Below are positions 26,597-35,943 of a stretch of 64,000 nt of DNA, in pieces. How positions within the stretch are numbered: position 1 is the first letter of the stretch; every line of letters begins with the position of its first letter. The position numbers and the translations under genes are program-made. The DNA comes from Ferrimicrobium sp. GTDB lineage: Bacteria > Actinomycetota > Acidimicrobiia > Acidimicrobiales > Acidimicrobiaceae. Where the stretch lies: positions 1 through 64,000 of the forward strand of contig NZ_DAHXOI010000009.1 in the NCBI RefSeq assembly GCF_027364955.1. Direction: 5' to 3'. The notes beneath the pieces were generated by a model that saw only the letters and a program-made list of their open reading frames with translations, searched no databases and had not been told where the DNA came from.

Positions 26597-28633
26597 TTAA
26601 CTCGCGCAATGCAGGCTCGTCAACGGGATACTCGTAAAGGTTGTCGTTGTTGAGTTAGCGTACGTCACGAAGTAGAGACTGTGCTCACCGGTGGTCGCTG
26701 TGCCAACGTTCTTTGGGATGATCGTGGAGGGTATGCGGCACCATTGGTGAGAATGGGGAGCCAGCAAAGAACTGCCGATTCCACTCCCGATACTGAGTAG
26801 ATCGCCTGACCCTGGGAGGACGAGGGTAGGTTGGCCCCAACTGGTCTGGCCAAGCGGGGACGTTCCTGGCGGATTTACCCCTGCTGGGGTTGGTATGTCG
26901 CTCACCACTCGCCACTTGACACCGCCATCGGTACTGCGGCGAAGTGGATAACTGGATTGGGGATCGATGAGATACTCGGTCCCATGGACGGAGAAGAGCT
27001 CGTTTGGTCCACAGGCGTTGACTGAACTTGGCCAGGTTGATTGAGTGAAGCTCCTTCCCTCGTTTTTTGACACGAGAACCGGCTCTTGGGCACCGTTCAT
27101 TGCGCAGTTAGAGAGGTCTGCGATGGGGGAGAATAGAATGCACGGTCCGAGAAGCGGACAGCGCAGCGATCCCTGCGTCCAGCTACTCCCGTTGTCGGTG
27201 GTCTCGGCGATCACGGTGTGATGAGGGACAGCGAAGTAAGCGTGGATGCCCGACACTGAAGCATGAAGGCCCGCAAAGCGCGCGTCAGTGACCCCACTAG
27301 GAGAGGGGATCGCGGCCCACGTCGCACCATCATTGGTAGAGATGACGGGCAAGTAGGCAAAATTTGGAGCCTGATTAGGGATCTCTATGGCATAGGATGC
27401 GGCGATCAAGGTCTTGCCTGTCGATGTGTGGAGAGCGGCGAGATCACTACACGGCTCATTGTCGGCGAGATAGGACGGCGGCACTCCTTTTTGTTCCAAG
27501 AGAGTAGCGACGCCTTTGGTGTTGATGACGGTGATATGCCCATCAGAAAACAAACTCATCGAATTGGCTTGATCTCCCGAGCTGCCGCTACAGGTGAGTG
27601 CGACTCCGCTGGTTCCACGCTCGGTAACGATCGACGGATCGGCACTCGGTTGGATATTGGTGGCCCCTTTGAGGCTGATGGACTGGTAGGTGAGAGGGGT
27701 AGTAACCCGGAACTTCACGGGACCAAGAAGGACAGTGTCAGTGCCAGGTTTCGTCTGGGGAAGCTGATATACCCCCTTGGCGATTGCCTTGGTGGGGGGC
27801 TGGTCGATGACATCGAATTCAAAGACGAAGGGCTGGTTGTCACCGATGATGTTGGTGAGGGGGATCGTGCCCTTCACTGGGGTCATCTCACCCGGTAGTA
27901 ACTTGTTTGTACCGAGGGTGAGTTGGGGCTTGGCAACCGTCATGGAGCGTGTGAAGGTGAGGGTGGTCGAGCCCTCCGCGTGACCAAGCCCACACGCTTG
28001 ATGTACTTCGAGACACTGGATAGCAACGGGATAGCTGCCTGCCTTCGGTAGAAGGAGCCGCAGAGGATAGCGCTCAAGCCAGGGACCACTTGGCGTAGTG
28101 AAGGAGGTCTGAAACTCTGTGGGTGAGATCCAATGGACGGGGGTGCCGTCGTAATGGAGTCCGTCAACGCAGCCATCAAAACAGATGTTGGTATGGCCGG
28201 GTCGCGGGGAGAGCGGGGTGCTGACCCGGCCGGTAATGGTCACCTTGGCCCCCGGCACAACCGAGGATGGTGACACGGCGAGGCTGACTGCCGGGCCACT
28301 ATGGCCAGGGGGTACGGAGATTCCCTCTTTGGCTGCTGCTGCTCCTCGGGGCGAGAGGATGGCTTCAATGCCGAGGTAATAGGTTCCTGAGGCGAGGTTG
28401 GGGATGCGGTAGCACGACTTTGCGAGGTGGCCACTCATTGTCGCTCCAAGGGCACCAGTTTTGCACCCTGCTTGGGTGGGGATGGCAGCGGGATTGGTTG
28501 TGGATCGTGACGGGGTAGATCCGCGAGAGACCGACTTCGTCGCCACGTGTTGTGAAGTTGTGGAACCGCAAGCCGCGAGGAATAGCGCGAGAATCGCCAG
28601 TATGATCCACCAGGGTTGTCGTTGACTCGACAA
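26597..28633 (-). CDS. lipoprotein with Ig-like and Asp-box (BNR) repeats, paralogue B
   Basis: This is a 678-residue secreted lipoprotein of unknown function. The signal peptide (WWIILAILALFLAACGSTTS) ends in lipobox LAAC. Two Ig-like stretches follow (VVPGAKVTITG and LLPGEMTPVKG). The C-terminal half holds Asp-box/BNR repeats (TNDGATWAAI, TTDNGSSWTQG, SKNEGRSF, STDGGVKWRVV), which usually fold as a sialidase-type beta-propeller. No sialidase catalytic residues can be assigned. The start is TTG at 28633, with AGGAGG 8 nt upstream, exactly as in paralogue A. Four 23-bp repeats lie in its upstream region. Confidence 0.85.
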   Translation of the reverse strand: MSSQRQPWWIILAILALFLAACGSTTSQHVATKSVSRGSTPSRSTTNPAAIPTQAGCKTGALGATMSGHLAKSCYRIPNLASGTYYLGIEAILSPRGAAAAKEGISVPPGHSGPAVSLAVSPSSVVPGAKVTITGRVSTPLSPRPGHTNICFDGCVDGLHYDGTPVHWISPTEFQTSFTTPSGPWLERYPLRLLLPKAGSYPVAIQCLEVHQACGLGHAEGSTTLTFTRSMTVAKPQLTLGTNKLLPGEMTPVKGTIPLTNIIGDNQPFVFEFDVIDQPPTKAIAKGVYQLPQTKPGTDTVLLGPVKFRVTTPLTYQSISLKGATNIQPSADPSIVTERGTSGVALTCSGSSGDQANSMSLFSDGHITVINTKGVATLLEQKGVPPSYLADNEPCSDLAALHTSTGKTLIAASYAIEIPNQAPNFAYLPVISTNDGATWAAIPSPSGVTDARFAGLHASVSGIHAYFAVPHHTVIAETTDNGSSWTQGSLRCPLLGPCILFSPIADLSNCAMNGAQEPVLVSKNEGRSFTQSTWPSSVNACGPNELFSVHGTEYLIDPQSSYPLRRSTDGGVKWRVVSDIPTPAGVNPPGTSPLGQTSWGQPTLVLPGSGDLLSIGSGIGSSLLAPHSHQWCRIPSTIIPKNVGTATTGEHSLYFVTYANSTTTTFTSIPLTSLHCAS

Positions 28634-28671
28634 GGTTGTGCCTCCTACAAATACTCCAATAGGACATCTCA

Positions 28672-28763
28672 TTGCCTACTCGGTCAATGCTATATTGCCT
28701 ACTCGGTCAATGCTATATTGCCTACTCGGTCAATGCTATATTGCCTACTCGGTCAATGCTAAC
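28672..28763 (-). repeat. four 23-bp tandem repeats in the promoter region of paralogue B
   Basis: Units start at 28672, 28695, 28718 and 28741 (plus-strand core TACTCGGTCAATGC). The first three are identical and the fourth differs only in its last three bases. On the minus strand each unit carries a -35-like TTGACC. The copy nearest the gene has TCCTAT 17 nt downstream. Because the unit is 23 bp (6 + 17), each extra copy adds another -35-like box. Paralogue A has only one copy of the corresponding sequence (TTGACCAAGTA). Confidence 0.93.
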
Positions 28764-28958
28764 GCATTTGATCATCAGTTTGTCGTGATTGGTGAGCTTG
28801 CTCAGCGAACGTTCACACCATCTGTCCTATGCAAATGGCGTGCCTGCCTCGGTGGATATCAGGCCGTTGGCAAAACCGAGAGCGCAGGGGTTGTTGTCTG
28901 AGGGTGAGAAGACGGATCTGGTCGAAACCGCAGTTGCGAGTGAATGGGTGTTGCTCGG

Positions 28959-29576
28959 CTAGGGAGTTCGTAGGATCGAGACTGCAAAGGTGGCTGCCGG
29001 CGACCAAGGGCGCAGGTCCCAAGTGGCGAAGCGGTGTTCGAGGATCAGGCCGGCTTCTTGGATGTCGTGATCGAAGGTGGCGAGGTCGTAGCCTCGGTCG
29101 AGGCCAAAGCCGACAGCGATCGGTGCATCCCCTTTGAGGTGAATGTTGAGGTTATGTAAAACTCGTGCACCCGTATTAACGGCGAGATAGGTCATGACGT
29201 TGCCAGCGACGATTGCGGCGTCGAAGAGTTCCCCCTCTCCAAGTGAGGCGAGATCCATGGTGGCGAGGTCGGCGTTGACCCAGACTGGGCCAGGATGGTC
29301 CTCGGTTGCTGCGGCGAGCAAAAGAGGGTCGACATCGACTCCGACCACGCGATGACCACGCGCGAATAGGGCTGCGGCGACTCTCCCTGGACCACAACCT
29401 GCATCCAGGATGCGTGAGTGGCGAGAGACAATGGCGTCGAGGAGGCGTGCTTCGCCCTCTAGGTCGGCACCTCGGGCAGCGAGGGTTCGAAAACGTTCGA
29501 TGTACCAAGCTGAGTGAGTGGCATCGTGTTCGGTTATCCATCGAGGTGGTGAGGGTGTCCCCTCGTTCGTGGTCAT
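28959..29576 (-). CDS. class I SAM-dependent methyltransferase
   Basis: This is a 205-residue protein with motif I RILDAGCGPGRVAAALFARG, motif II VVGVDVDPLLL, and FDAAIVAGNVMTYL as the motif IV region. It is a small-molecule-type methyltransferase with unknown substrate. The ATG at 29576 has no Shine-Dalgarno sequence. TAGCCT lies 6 nt upstream, suggesting leaderless transcription. The same region also resembles one half of a DtxR/IdeR box. Confidence 0.88.
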   Translation of the reverse strand: MTTNEGTPSPPRWITEHDATHSAWYIERFRTLAARGADLEGEARLLDAIVSRHSRILDAGCGPGRVAAALFARGHRVVGVDVDPLLLAAATEDHPGPVWVNADLATMDLASLGEGELFDAAIVAGNVMTYLAVNTGARVLHNLNIHLKGDAPIAVGFGLDRGYDLATFDHDIQEAGLILEHRFATWDLRPWSPAATFAVSILRTP

Positions 29577-29582
29577 GCGTGT

Positions 29583-29588
29583 AGGCTA
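29583..29588 (-). promoter_or_regulatory. putative leaderless -10 box overlapping a DtxR/IdeR-like half-site
   Basis: The minus strand reads TTAGGTTAGCCTA-CACGC-ATG. TAGCCT is a -10 candidate 6 nt before the start. TTAGGTTAGCCTA matches 12 of the first 13 positions of the remembered iron-regulator consensus TTAGGTTAGGCTAACCTAA. The other half-site is not conserved. Confidence 0.4.
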
Positions 29589-30111
29589 ACCTAACTTTTG
29601 AAGCGCCAGGCTCCGAGACAGCACTGGGTGAGTTGCTCGAGGGCGCGGAGGAGAAGTTTGGGGCCGTGAGCTGCTTGAGTGCGGATGCCTGCCCTGGCCT
29701 GTTCGGAAAACGAGCAGCAGGGAAACCAATCGCGGTTCAGCGGCAATCACCCCTAAGGACCATGGTGCCCTCACCTGCTGCTCGCAGTTTGGCTAGCACA
29801 GGCTCGTGGGTGGGGATTGACAAGTGCTTGATTGCGTAGGCGTTTGGGGTCAGCAGGCTCAAGGATGACGAAGGGCCTTCCACTGGGCCATGGTCCTGCT
29901 CGCGCTATCCGCCACTACCACGATCGAAGATGCATGAGGTGCACATTTGTACGTGTTTGCTTCCATGACTGCGTGTCGCCTATCTCCGTGCCGATGACCG
30001 CTGGAGGGAAATCCCTCGCACATGGCCCAGCCGAGTGGAGATCGAAGCATGGAAGTTCGGGAAGATACTCCCTCCAACTTGCACGCAGCAGAACGCTCTA
30101 CCAACGGAAAT

Positions 30112-30131
30112 CGACCCTTTTTTGAGGGTCG
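30112..30131. terminator. hairpin, possible terminator
   Basis: CGACCCT (30112-30118) and AGGGTCG (30125-30131) form a 7-bp stem with a T-rich 6-nt loop. The T-run is inside the loop, not after the stem. Lying 200 bp downstream of the FtsX-like stop, it could end that transcript. Weak evidence. Confidence 0.35.
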
Positions 30132-30332
30132 TCATTCAGTATATTCGAGGACACCCGGTTGGCTTCGTGGCGAGTCGCGGATGCGCGATGGGGTGAGATT
30201 GATCACTCGGTGATCGCTATATCGCTTCGACCCCTCGGACAAAGCAACCGACAAACCACACCTACATCCCCGCTGGAATAGGTTTGAGATGGACGTGCCC
30301 TGCCATCTCAGCCGCGGTTGTTCACGCCCCAC

Positions 30333-33300
30333 CTATCGATCTCCTGCTCGCAGCTCATCAAAATTCGCTCGGCCCACGACTCGGATGGCAGTGATGGTGG
30401 CGACGCCGAGAGCCCCGAGAAGCACCAAGACGATGGCGATGAACTCGTTGGCGATTGGAAGTGTGTAGGCAAAGTGGAGATAGTCGAAACCAGAGTCGAT
30501 CTCAGGGAGTACGGGAAGTGCGAGTCGGGCACTCACCAATCCGGCAGCGATCCCAGCAATTGCGGCGGCGATGACAAGAATCGCGGCCTCTAACACGTAG
30601 GAGAGAACAAGTAGGGGGCGACGAAGACCAAGTACCCGCATGGCAGCAAACTCAGGGATTCTCCCGCGACCCTCCACCAAGAGCTCAAAGGCTAGACCCA
30701 GGAGTACGACGATAATCCCAGCGACGGCGGCGACTGGGAAGAGTCGAGCAGCAAGGCCTAGGGGTTCGTTGGCATAGGCCAGCGACAGGGTGCGCGCCGA
30801 GGTTACGGAATCGACGACAACTCCCTCGTGATGCAGATTAGTCAGGATGGTCTGTGGAGCACCTTCGGCGAGCCAAATCTCGTTGGCGGCCAAGGAGGTC
30901 GATGACTGGGAAAGCTCTGCCTGGGTCAGATCGACGAGATTGGCATCAGAGCCAACAGAGGGAAGTGCGTGGAGGAAGAGGAATGGACGGATGTTGATTG
31001 GGTTGCCATCAAGGCCCTTGATGATCTTGGTTCCAACAGCCGTAGGGCTCGTGGAGGGAGAGATGGTGGCAGGGGTTTCGCTCACAATCGCCGGGAGGTA
31101 GGTAGGGTAGGACGCCGGGACGAGAGCGATGGTAGCCCCACCAGTTGCAGGAAGTGCGCGAAACGAGAGGCGTCCCGGCAGAGACGAAAGCACCTTGGTG
31201 GGAGCCTTCAGGGCTTGTTTCCAGGAACTGGTGAGCACGCCTGCGCCATCCGGGTTCCTGATGCCCCCGATGTGCTCGATCGTGATCGTGAAGGATGCCG
31301 AAGGGTTCACGACACCACTGTTGGAGATGGCCAGATAGCCAATACCCGACAAGAGACACCCACCCTGTGCGCACGGGATCGCGATCCGTCGAGTGGCCAT
31401 GGTGCCGTCGACGGGAAGGACGAGTACATCAGGCGTCTCCTGAGCTTGCGCGAACAGAGAGATCGAGAGTTCCACTTGGACGCCCTTGGGGATGGTTCCT
31501 TGGGTTTGGGCGGTGACCATCAATGAAGAGGCGTTCGTGGTAAAGGCCTTGTTCGCTAATGGATCAAGACGATGTGCGATCGTGGTAACTGAGGCTGTAT
31601 CGAGGGCACGTGGCCAAGCTATCGCGCGAAACCGGCTTGCTTGTACTGCCAAGGTGGTGTCGGTTTTGGAACGGTAGAGTTCAGCCCCCATCGCTCCATG
31701 ACCCCCTGGATCCGCCCGGTCGACGGCGGCGGCCAGTCCGAGGTTCTTTGGCAATGAGACGGTGAGCACTCTACTATCGCCCACCTCATAGCGGGCTACC
31801 ACACTGCGGTGCCGGCTGATGATCGACTGGGCGCCAAAGCCAAAGATGACCAAAGCAAGAGCCATCCCAAAGGGGATGATCTGGCGGAGCATGCCTGGGT
31901 GATGGAGGAGTTGACGGACCCCGAGGTACCACGAAATTGCGCGCCCACGACGAGTGATGTGGCGGGCCACACGAAGACCAAGGCGGGTCAGCCACACTAC
32001 GATGATCGCCAGGCCAGCACCGAGAAGCGCTGGAGCCGCACCCGCCAAAGGGTCTACCCCGCTCGATGTTGTTGGGGCAATGACGAGCTGGGCAGTAAAC
32101 ACGGCGGCTACGGCCACAATGAGCATATCGGTGAGTGTTCGAAAACGCCCCTGATCTTTCATGGTCGAACGTGAAGACTCGAGAATACTCCGTCGGATTG
32201 CCCCAATAGCCGCCACCAAGGTGACGATAAGGGCAGCGACGATGACGACGAGGGCCGCGAGGTAGGTCTGCGGCGGGACATAGAGCTGGCTTCCTGGGGC
32301 AAAGTAGGTATGGCCAAGGACCGAAACCGTTAGGTAGGCACCGAGGTAGCCGAGAGGACTCGCAACCACGAGGATGAGCAGTGGTTCTCCAATAACACGC
32401 CAGATGATGCTTTTTGTCTGCACCCCTCGCAACTGGGCCAAGCGGAACTCCATCATGCGAGATTGCACCATCCGCCAGATGAGGGTTCCAAAGACAACAA
32501 GCCCAAGAAGCACTAACTCCACGATGATGACGCCGACCAATGTCGCCATTGAGCTTTGTGTGGCAATGATGGCCCGAATCTCCGGCGAGAGACCCGACGA
32601 GGCGGTGAGGCCATCTTGAGAGGCAACCAGGTTTCGGTACCGTCCAATGACTGATGCCGGTTGGCGAAAGTTGTCGATATTGATGATTGCTGGCCGAAGC
32701 GACATCTGCAGCTCTCGGTCGACTCCCTCGTAGCTACTCGTGCTCGCGTTCGTTGTCGCGTCAAAGGTTGCTTTCCCACCAAAGAACCCGGGGATAACAA
32801 TCATGGGGTCCAGGGATACGGGGTAAAACGACGAGCCAAAGGTGAAGTACTCTTCGTTCCACCAGTAATGGGTTGAGATATCTGGAATCGCGTAGATACC
32901 CACGATGCGGTAGCGTGCACTCGCGGCTGCTCCTGGAGCACCTGGGGGCCTGAGGCCGGGAGCGGCAGTGAGCACGGATCCGACCTTGACTCCAAGATAT
33001 GCCGCGGTTCGTTCCGAGAGGAGCACCTCGGATCTCGTGGTTGGACAGTGACCAGCGTCAAGCTTGAGGTGGGCGCAGCTATCGCTGCGCTCAAGGAAAG
33101 CGCTCGTTAGTAACGTCCCCCGCAGGCTCTGAGGCGGTGTTAGCATCGCGGGTACTTCGGCCGAGTAGATGGGATTGTCAAAAAGCGCCTGCCCGTCCAA
33201 CGTAGGGGCTCTTCGTTCGGCCGCGACAAGCTTTGCCTTTGCGAATGCTTGGACCGATACCACTTTGAGGCCCGTCTTGATCACTGAAGCGGAGCGCAGC

Positions 33301-33524
33301 TCGCCAATCAAGACGGAGTCTTGGGCAGATCCCAAATACATCGGCCCCACGGTCGCACCAAAGATTGTCACTACCGCAGCGACCAGAAGGAAGATGAGGG
33401 CTCCAAGACGGAACCGCATCCCTCGTAGAAAGAGTCGTATCCTGGTGAGTATCATTTGGTCATGATGCACCGGGGCCACGAGGAGAGAGTCTCCTCGTTC
33501 CACCAGGGGGAACGGTTCTCTCAC
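30333..33524 (-). CDS. large FtsX-like permease
   Basis: This is a 1063-residue MacB/FtsX-type membrane protein. There is an N-terminal membrane anchor (about 40-60) and a large extracytoplasmic domain. A central group of hydrophobic segments (about 320-560) is the first FtsX domain. A second extracytoplasmic domain follows, then a C-terminal FtsX domain with four segments (about 915-1050; GRIPEFAAMRVLGLRRPLLV is typical). Such proteins work with an ABC ATPase in lipoprotein or toxin transport or in mechanotransmission, but no ATPase gene is adjacent. The GTG at 33524 has AGGA 4 nt upstream; an ATG at 33455 is an alternative. Confidence 0.87.
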   Translation of the reverse strand: MREPFPLVERGDSLLVAPVHHDQMILTRIRLFLRGMRFRLGALIFLLVAAVVTIFGATVGPMYLGSAQDSVLIGELRSASVIKTGLKVVSVQAFAKAKLVAAERRAPTLDGQALFDNPIYSAEVPAMLTPPQSLRGTLLTSAFLERSDSCAHLKLDAGHCPTTRSEVLLSERTAAYLGVKVGSVLTAAPGLRPPGAPGAAASARYRIVGIYAIPDISTHYWWNEEYFTFGSSFYPVSLDPMIVIPGFFGGKATFDATTNASTSSYEGVDRELQMSLRPAIINIDNFRQPASVIGRYRNLVASQDGLTASSGLSPEIRAIIATQSSMATLVGVIIVELVLLGLVVFGTLIWRMVQSRMMEFRLAQLRGVQTKSIIWRVIGEPLLILVVASPLGYLGAYLTVSVLGHTYFAPGSQLYVPPQTYLAALVVIVAALIVTLVAAIGAIRRSILESSRSTMKDQGRFRTLTDMLIVAVAAVFTAQLVIAPTTSSGVDPLAGAAPALLGAGLAIIVVWLTRLGLRVARHITRRGRAISWYLGVRQLLHHPGMLRQIIPFGMALALVIFGFGAQSIISRHRSVVARYEVGDSRVLTVSLPKNLGLAAAVDRADPGGHGAMGAELYRSKTDTTLAVQASRFRAIAWPRALDTASVTTIAHRLDPLANKAFTTNASSLMVTAQTQGTIPKGVQVELSISLFAQAQETPDVLVLPVDGTMATRRIAIPCAQGGCLLSGIGYLAISNSGVVNPSASFTITIEHIGGIRNPDGAGVLTSSWKQALKAPTKVLSSLPGRLSFRALPATGGATIALVPASYPTYLPAIVSETPATISPSTSPTAVGTKIIKGLDGNPINIRPFLFLHALPSVGSDANLVDLTQAELSQSSTSLAANEIWLAEGAPQTILTNLHHEGVVVDSVTSARTLSLAYANEPLGLAARLFPVAAVAGIIVVLLGLAFELLVEGRGRIPEFAAMRVLGLRRPLLVLSYVLEAAILVIAAAIAGIAAGLVSARLALPVLPEIDSGFDYLHFAYTLPIANEFIAIVLVLLGALGVATITAIRVVGRANFDELRAGDR

Positions 33525-34986
33525 GTCTTCCTAAGGCCGCAAGTATCTCTGGCATCCTAACGTTGGGACGTACTATGCGAAGGTTGCCTACATGCCTGGC
33601 GTAGCCCCAGGCCGGCAGGAGAGTATGACCTCGTTCCGATGCATTCGTTGTGCAGCCTTGGATCGAAGACTCGGAGCAATTGGTCGTTTTGATGCGTAGT
33701 TTCGTGGCCAAGTTATTGGGTCGACAGCGGAATCGCAGCCCGCACTCGTGGCCGCTCGTGAGTGGCAACCGAGCCCTTGGACGCACGTTCGCACCGATAC
33801 AGACCGGGAAGCAGCAGATGGACTCCGGGCGCGCGAGGATTGGTTGCCTGAACGGCTTCTTTTGATTCAATGACCCCAAATGTTCGCCATCCTCTTGGCT
33901 ACTTTCTATTCCCAGTCCTTGACGTGTCGTCACAACGCGAGATTCACCGGTTGCCACCAATCTCCGTCTCCAAGCCAGTACGCCCAAGACTCATGCCACA
34001 GTACCTTCGCCGAACTATGTTGGTTGCTTTAATCATCACCCCGCTATGGCCATCACGTTGGTCGCGGTGATTGCCTCGTACAACTATGAACCTAACACAT
34101 TGTGGCGACGGTTGCGCGGTAGTTTTCGATAGTTCCGAAAGTTTATCAGCTAGCAACCGGTTTGGCAGGCTCTCCATTGCGGGCGGTAGTTAGTGATGAT
34201 CTCTAGGTCGGACGGTAGTCCTCGTGGTGCGAATCCCTGGCTGAGGATTCGTGCCTGCCAGTCGTGGCGTCGTTGAGCGAGCCGGGATGTTCCTTGGAAT
34301 AGTTGCTCTGATGGAAGGTGGTGTTGCGTGAGAGGAGTGATCTGCGCGTCTCAAGCCGTTCCCAGTCCTTGGAGTGTTGTCGGCGCCTGATCGGAGGTCT
34401 AGGCGGGCCAGCACCTATGGACATTGACGGAGCAATAGTCGAGATGATTGCTGCTTCGTGATGATGTAGCAGTTCAGGGTGCTCTCGAGCGGCTTGGGGC
34501 AAGGGATACCATGTTCTGATACAGACAGCTGGGCACGGGACGTACCAGCCACAAGATGCTTGAGACTCTTCTTGGCCCCGCCCCGGGGGAAGACTCGTCG
34601 ATTCCCTACCAAGTCGATCCCGTACCAAGTCGATTCCATTGCAACGAGAGTAGGCGCATCGTTGGGGTTGGTACTTATTCAAGACGGGACAGACCTCGAG
34701 TGCGAGGGCCGTTTGTTCGCGCTTGGATCCAAAGGAGTCCTCAGTGCCGCCAACTGGTGCCGGGAAATACTTGAGAAATAGCTGTAGGGTTGTTGTGGCA
34801 TGGCTGAATTTGTGTCGGTTGTCACATTGCGCTACACTACAGGTTATACAGGGTCGACAGGGGTGTTTGGGGGACACCTCCGTCGGCTCGTTTGCTTTGG
34901 TGCAGTCAAGCTAGCCCCGATCAGGTTTGATCGAGCAGGTTAGATGAGGTGCGCGTTCATGCGGTCAACCGCGAAGTGATGATGGA
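33525..34986. other. 1.46-kb region without recognisable genes
   Basis: Several open frames of 60-220 codons exist on both strands, but their translations are rich in Arg, Ser, His and Cys without domain character, and none has a good ribosome-binding site. A 16-bp direct repeat (core TACCAAGTCGAT) occurs twice in tandem at 34607-34638. A small GGTGT/ACACC hairpin lies near 34865-34881. It may be a graveyard of decayed genes. Confidence 0.5.
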
Positions 34987-35943
34987 TCAGTGTGGGTTCT
35001 CTTGTAGTTTCGCGATCAGAGCCCGAGCAACGAAGAGTTCCGTTCCCGCTAGGCCCGTTGAGAGGTACAGTTTGAGGCCAGAGGAGTTGGTGCTTTCGCT
35101 CGGAGCTGGCTCGTAGGCAGTCCAGCGTGGTGGATCGGCTTTGTCGGCGAGTGGTCTGAGATAACCCAGCGGGACGACCCGACTCGCTGCAATGATTGAA
35201 TCCTGGCCCTCTGCTTCAATCTGTGCGGCTGAATCTGAGGTGATACGTTGGGCTCGAGCGAAGAGAGATTCTGGCAGTTCACAGGCGTCATGCCGCTTTG
35301 GCCCCAAGGTGAAGATGGTGCAGGAGTCACTGATCCATGAATCCTCTATGACCGGTTCCGATGCCCCCGTGGCAACAATGAGAAGATCGACTTCGCGACA
35401 CGCGGCTTGGGCGCTCACAAGCGCGCGAGTCCTGATTCCGAGTTCGCTCTCAACTCTTTGGGCAAAGGCGAGATTGGCTTCCTGGTTGCGACGGTATGAA
35501 CGCACTTCTACGATGGAATGGACCGAACGAATCGCCCATAGCTGGGCAAAGGCCTGGGCTCCCGCGCCGATGACCCCGACGGTGAGTCCGTCGCCAGCTG
35601 GAAGAAGGCGAACGGCAGCTGCCGCCCCGAGCGCTCCAGTACGTCGTCGTCCGAGTTCGGGGCCCACGACGACCCCGGACAGGCGGCCGGAATTGTCCCA
35701 GACAGCGGTGAGTTGGTCATCGTGCCGGTTGGGAAAGGTGTCATAAGCGCGAAAACCGTAACCCTGACTGAAGGCACCGCTGGTGAAGACGAACGAACCC
35801 TCCCCGAGCGAGCTCTGCTGGCGGGCAGGGGCGAGAAGAGTTCCGTTCCGATACTCGCTGAGTGCCTCCTCAATCGATCGGTACGCTAATCCCGCATCGA
35901 GGTGAGCGACGACCATGGCATTATCGATGACGGTAACAGTCAC
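34987..35943 (-). CDS. ornithine cyclodeaminase/mu-crystallin family protein
   Basis: This is a 318-residue NAD(P)-binding protein of the OCD/mu-crystallin family, which includes ornithine cyclodeaminases, ketimine reductases and alanine dehydrogenases. A dinucleotide-binding loop LTVGVIGAGAQAFAQLWAIR lies near residue 120 and the substrate-domain sequence RRTGALGAAAAVRLL just before it. Exact activity cannot be inferred. The GTG at 35943 overlaps the stop of the upstream oxidoreductase (GTGA), so the two are translationally coupled. Confidence 0.87.
   Translation of the reverse strand: MTVTVIDNAMVVAHLDAGLAYRSIEEALSEYRNGTLLAPARQQSSLGEGSFVFTSGAFSQGYGFRAYDTFPNRHDDQLTAVWDNSGRLSGVVVGPELGRRRTGALGAAAAVRLLPAGDGLTVGVIGAGAQAFAQLWAIRSVHSIVEVRSYRRNQEANLAFAQRVESELGIRTRALVSAQAACREVDLLIVATGASEPVIEDSWISDSCTIFTLGPKRHDACELPESLFARAQRITSDSAAQIEAEGQDSIIAASRVVPLGYLRPLADKADPPRWTAYEPAPSESTNSSGLKLYLSTGLAGTELFVARALIAKLQENPH

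Larger units (their letters stand above)
29577..30332. other. intergenic region
   Basis: This gap lies between the start of the methyltransferase and the end of the FtsX-like gene, both minus strand. It contains the promoter elements at 29583 and a 7-bp hairpin at 30112-30131. No open frame has recognisable protein content, and no tRNA or structured RNA was seen. Confidence 0.4.

Noticed and set aside
28672-28763. CRISPR-like array
   Set aside because: 23-bp units are directly adjacent, without spacers; promoter context explains them better.
34203-34877. 224-codon open frame on the minus strand
   Set aside because: Composition (Arg/Ser/His/Cys-rich) and absence of a ribosome-binding site make it look like chance; no domain seen.
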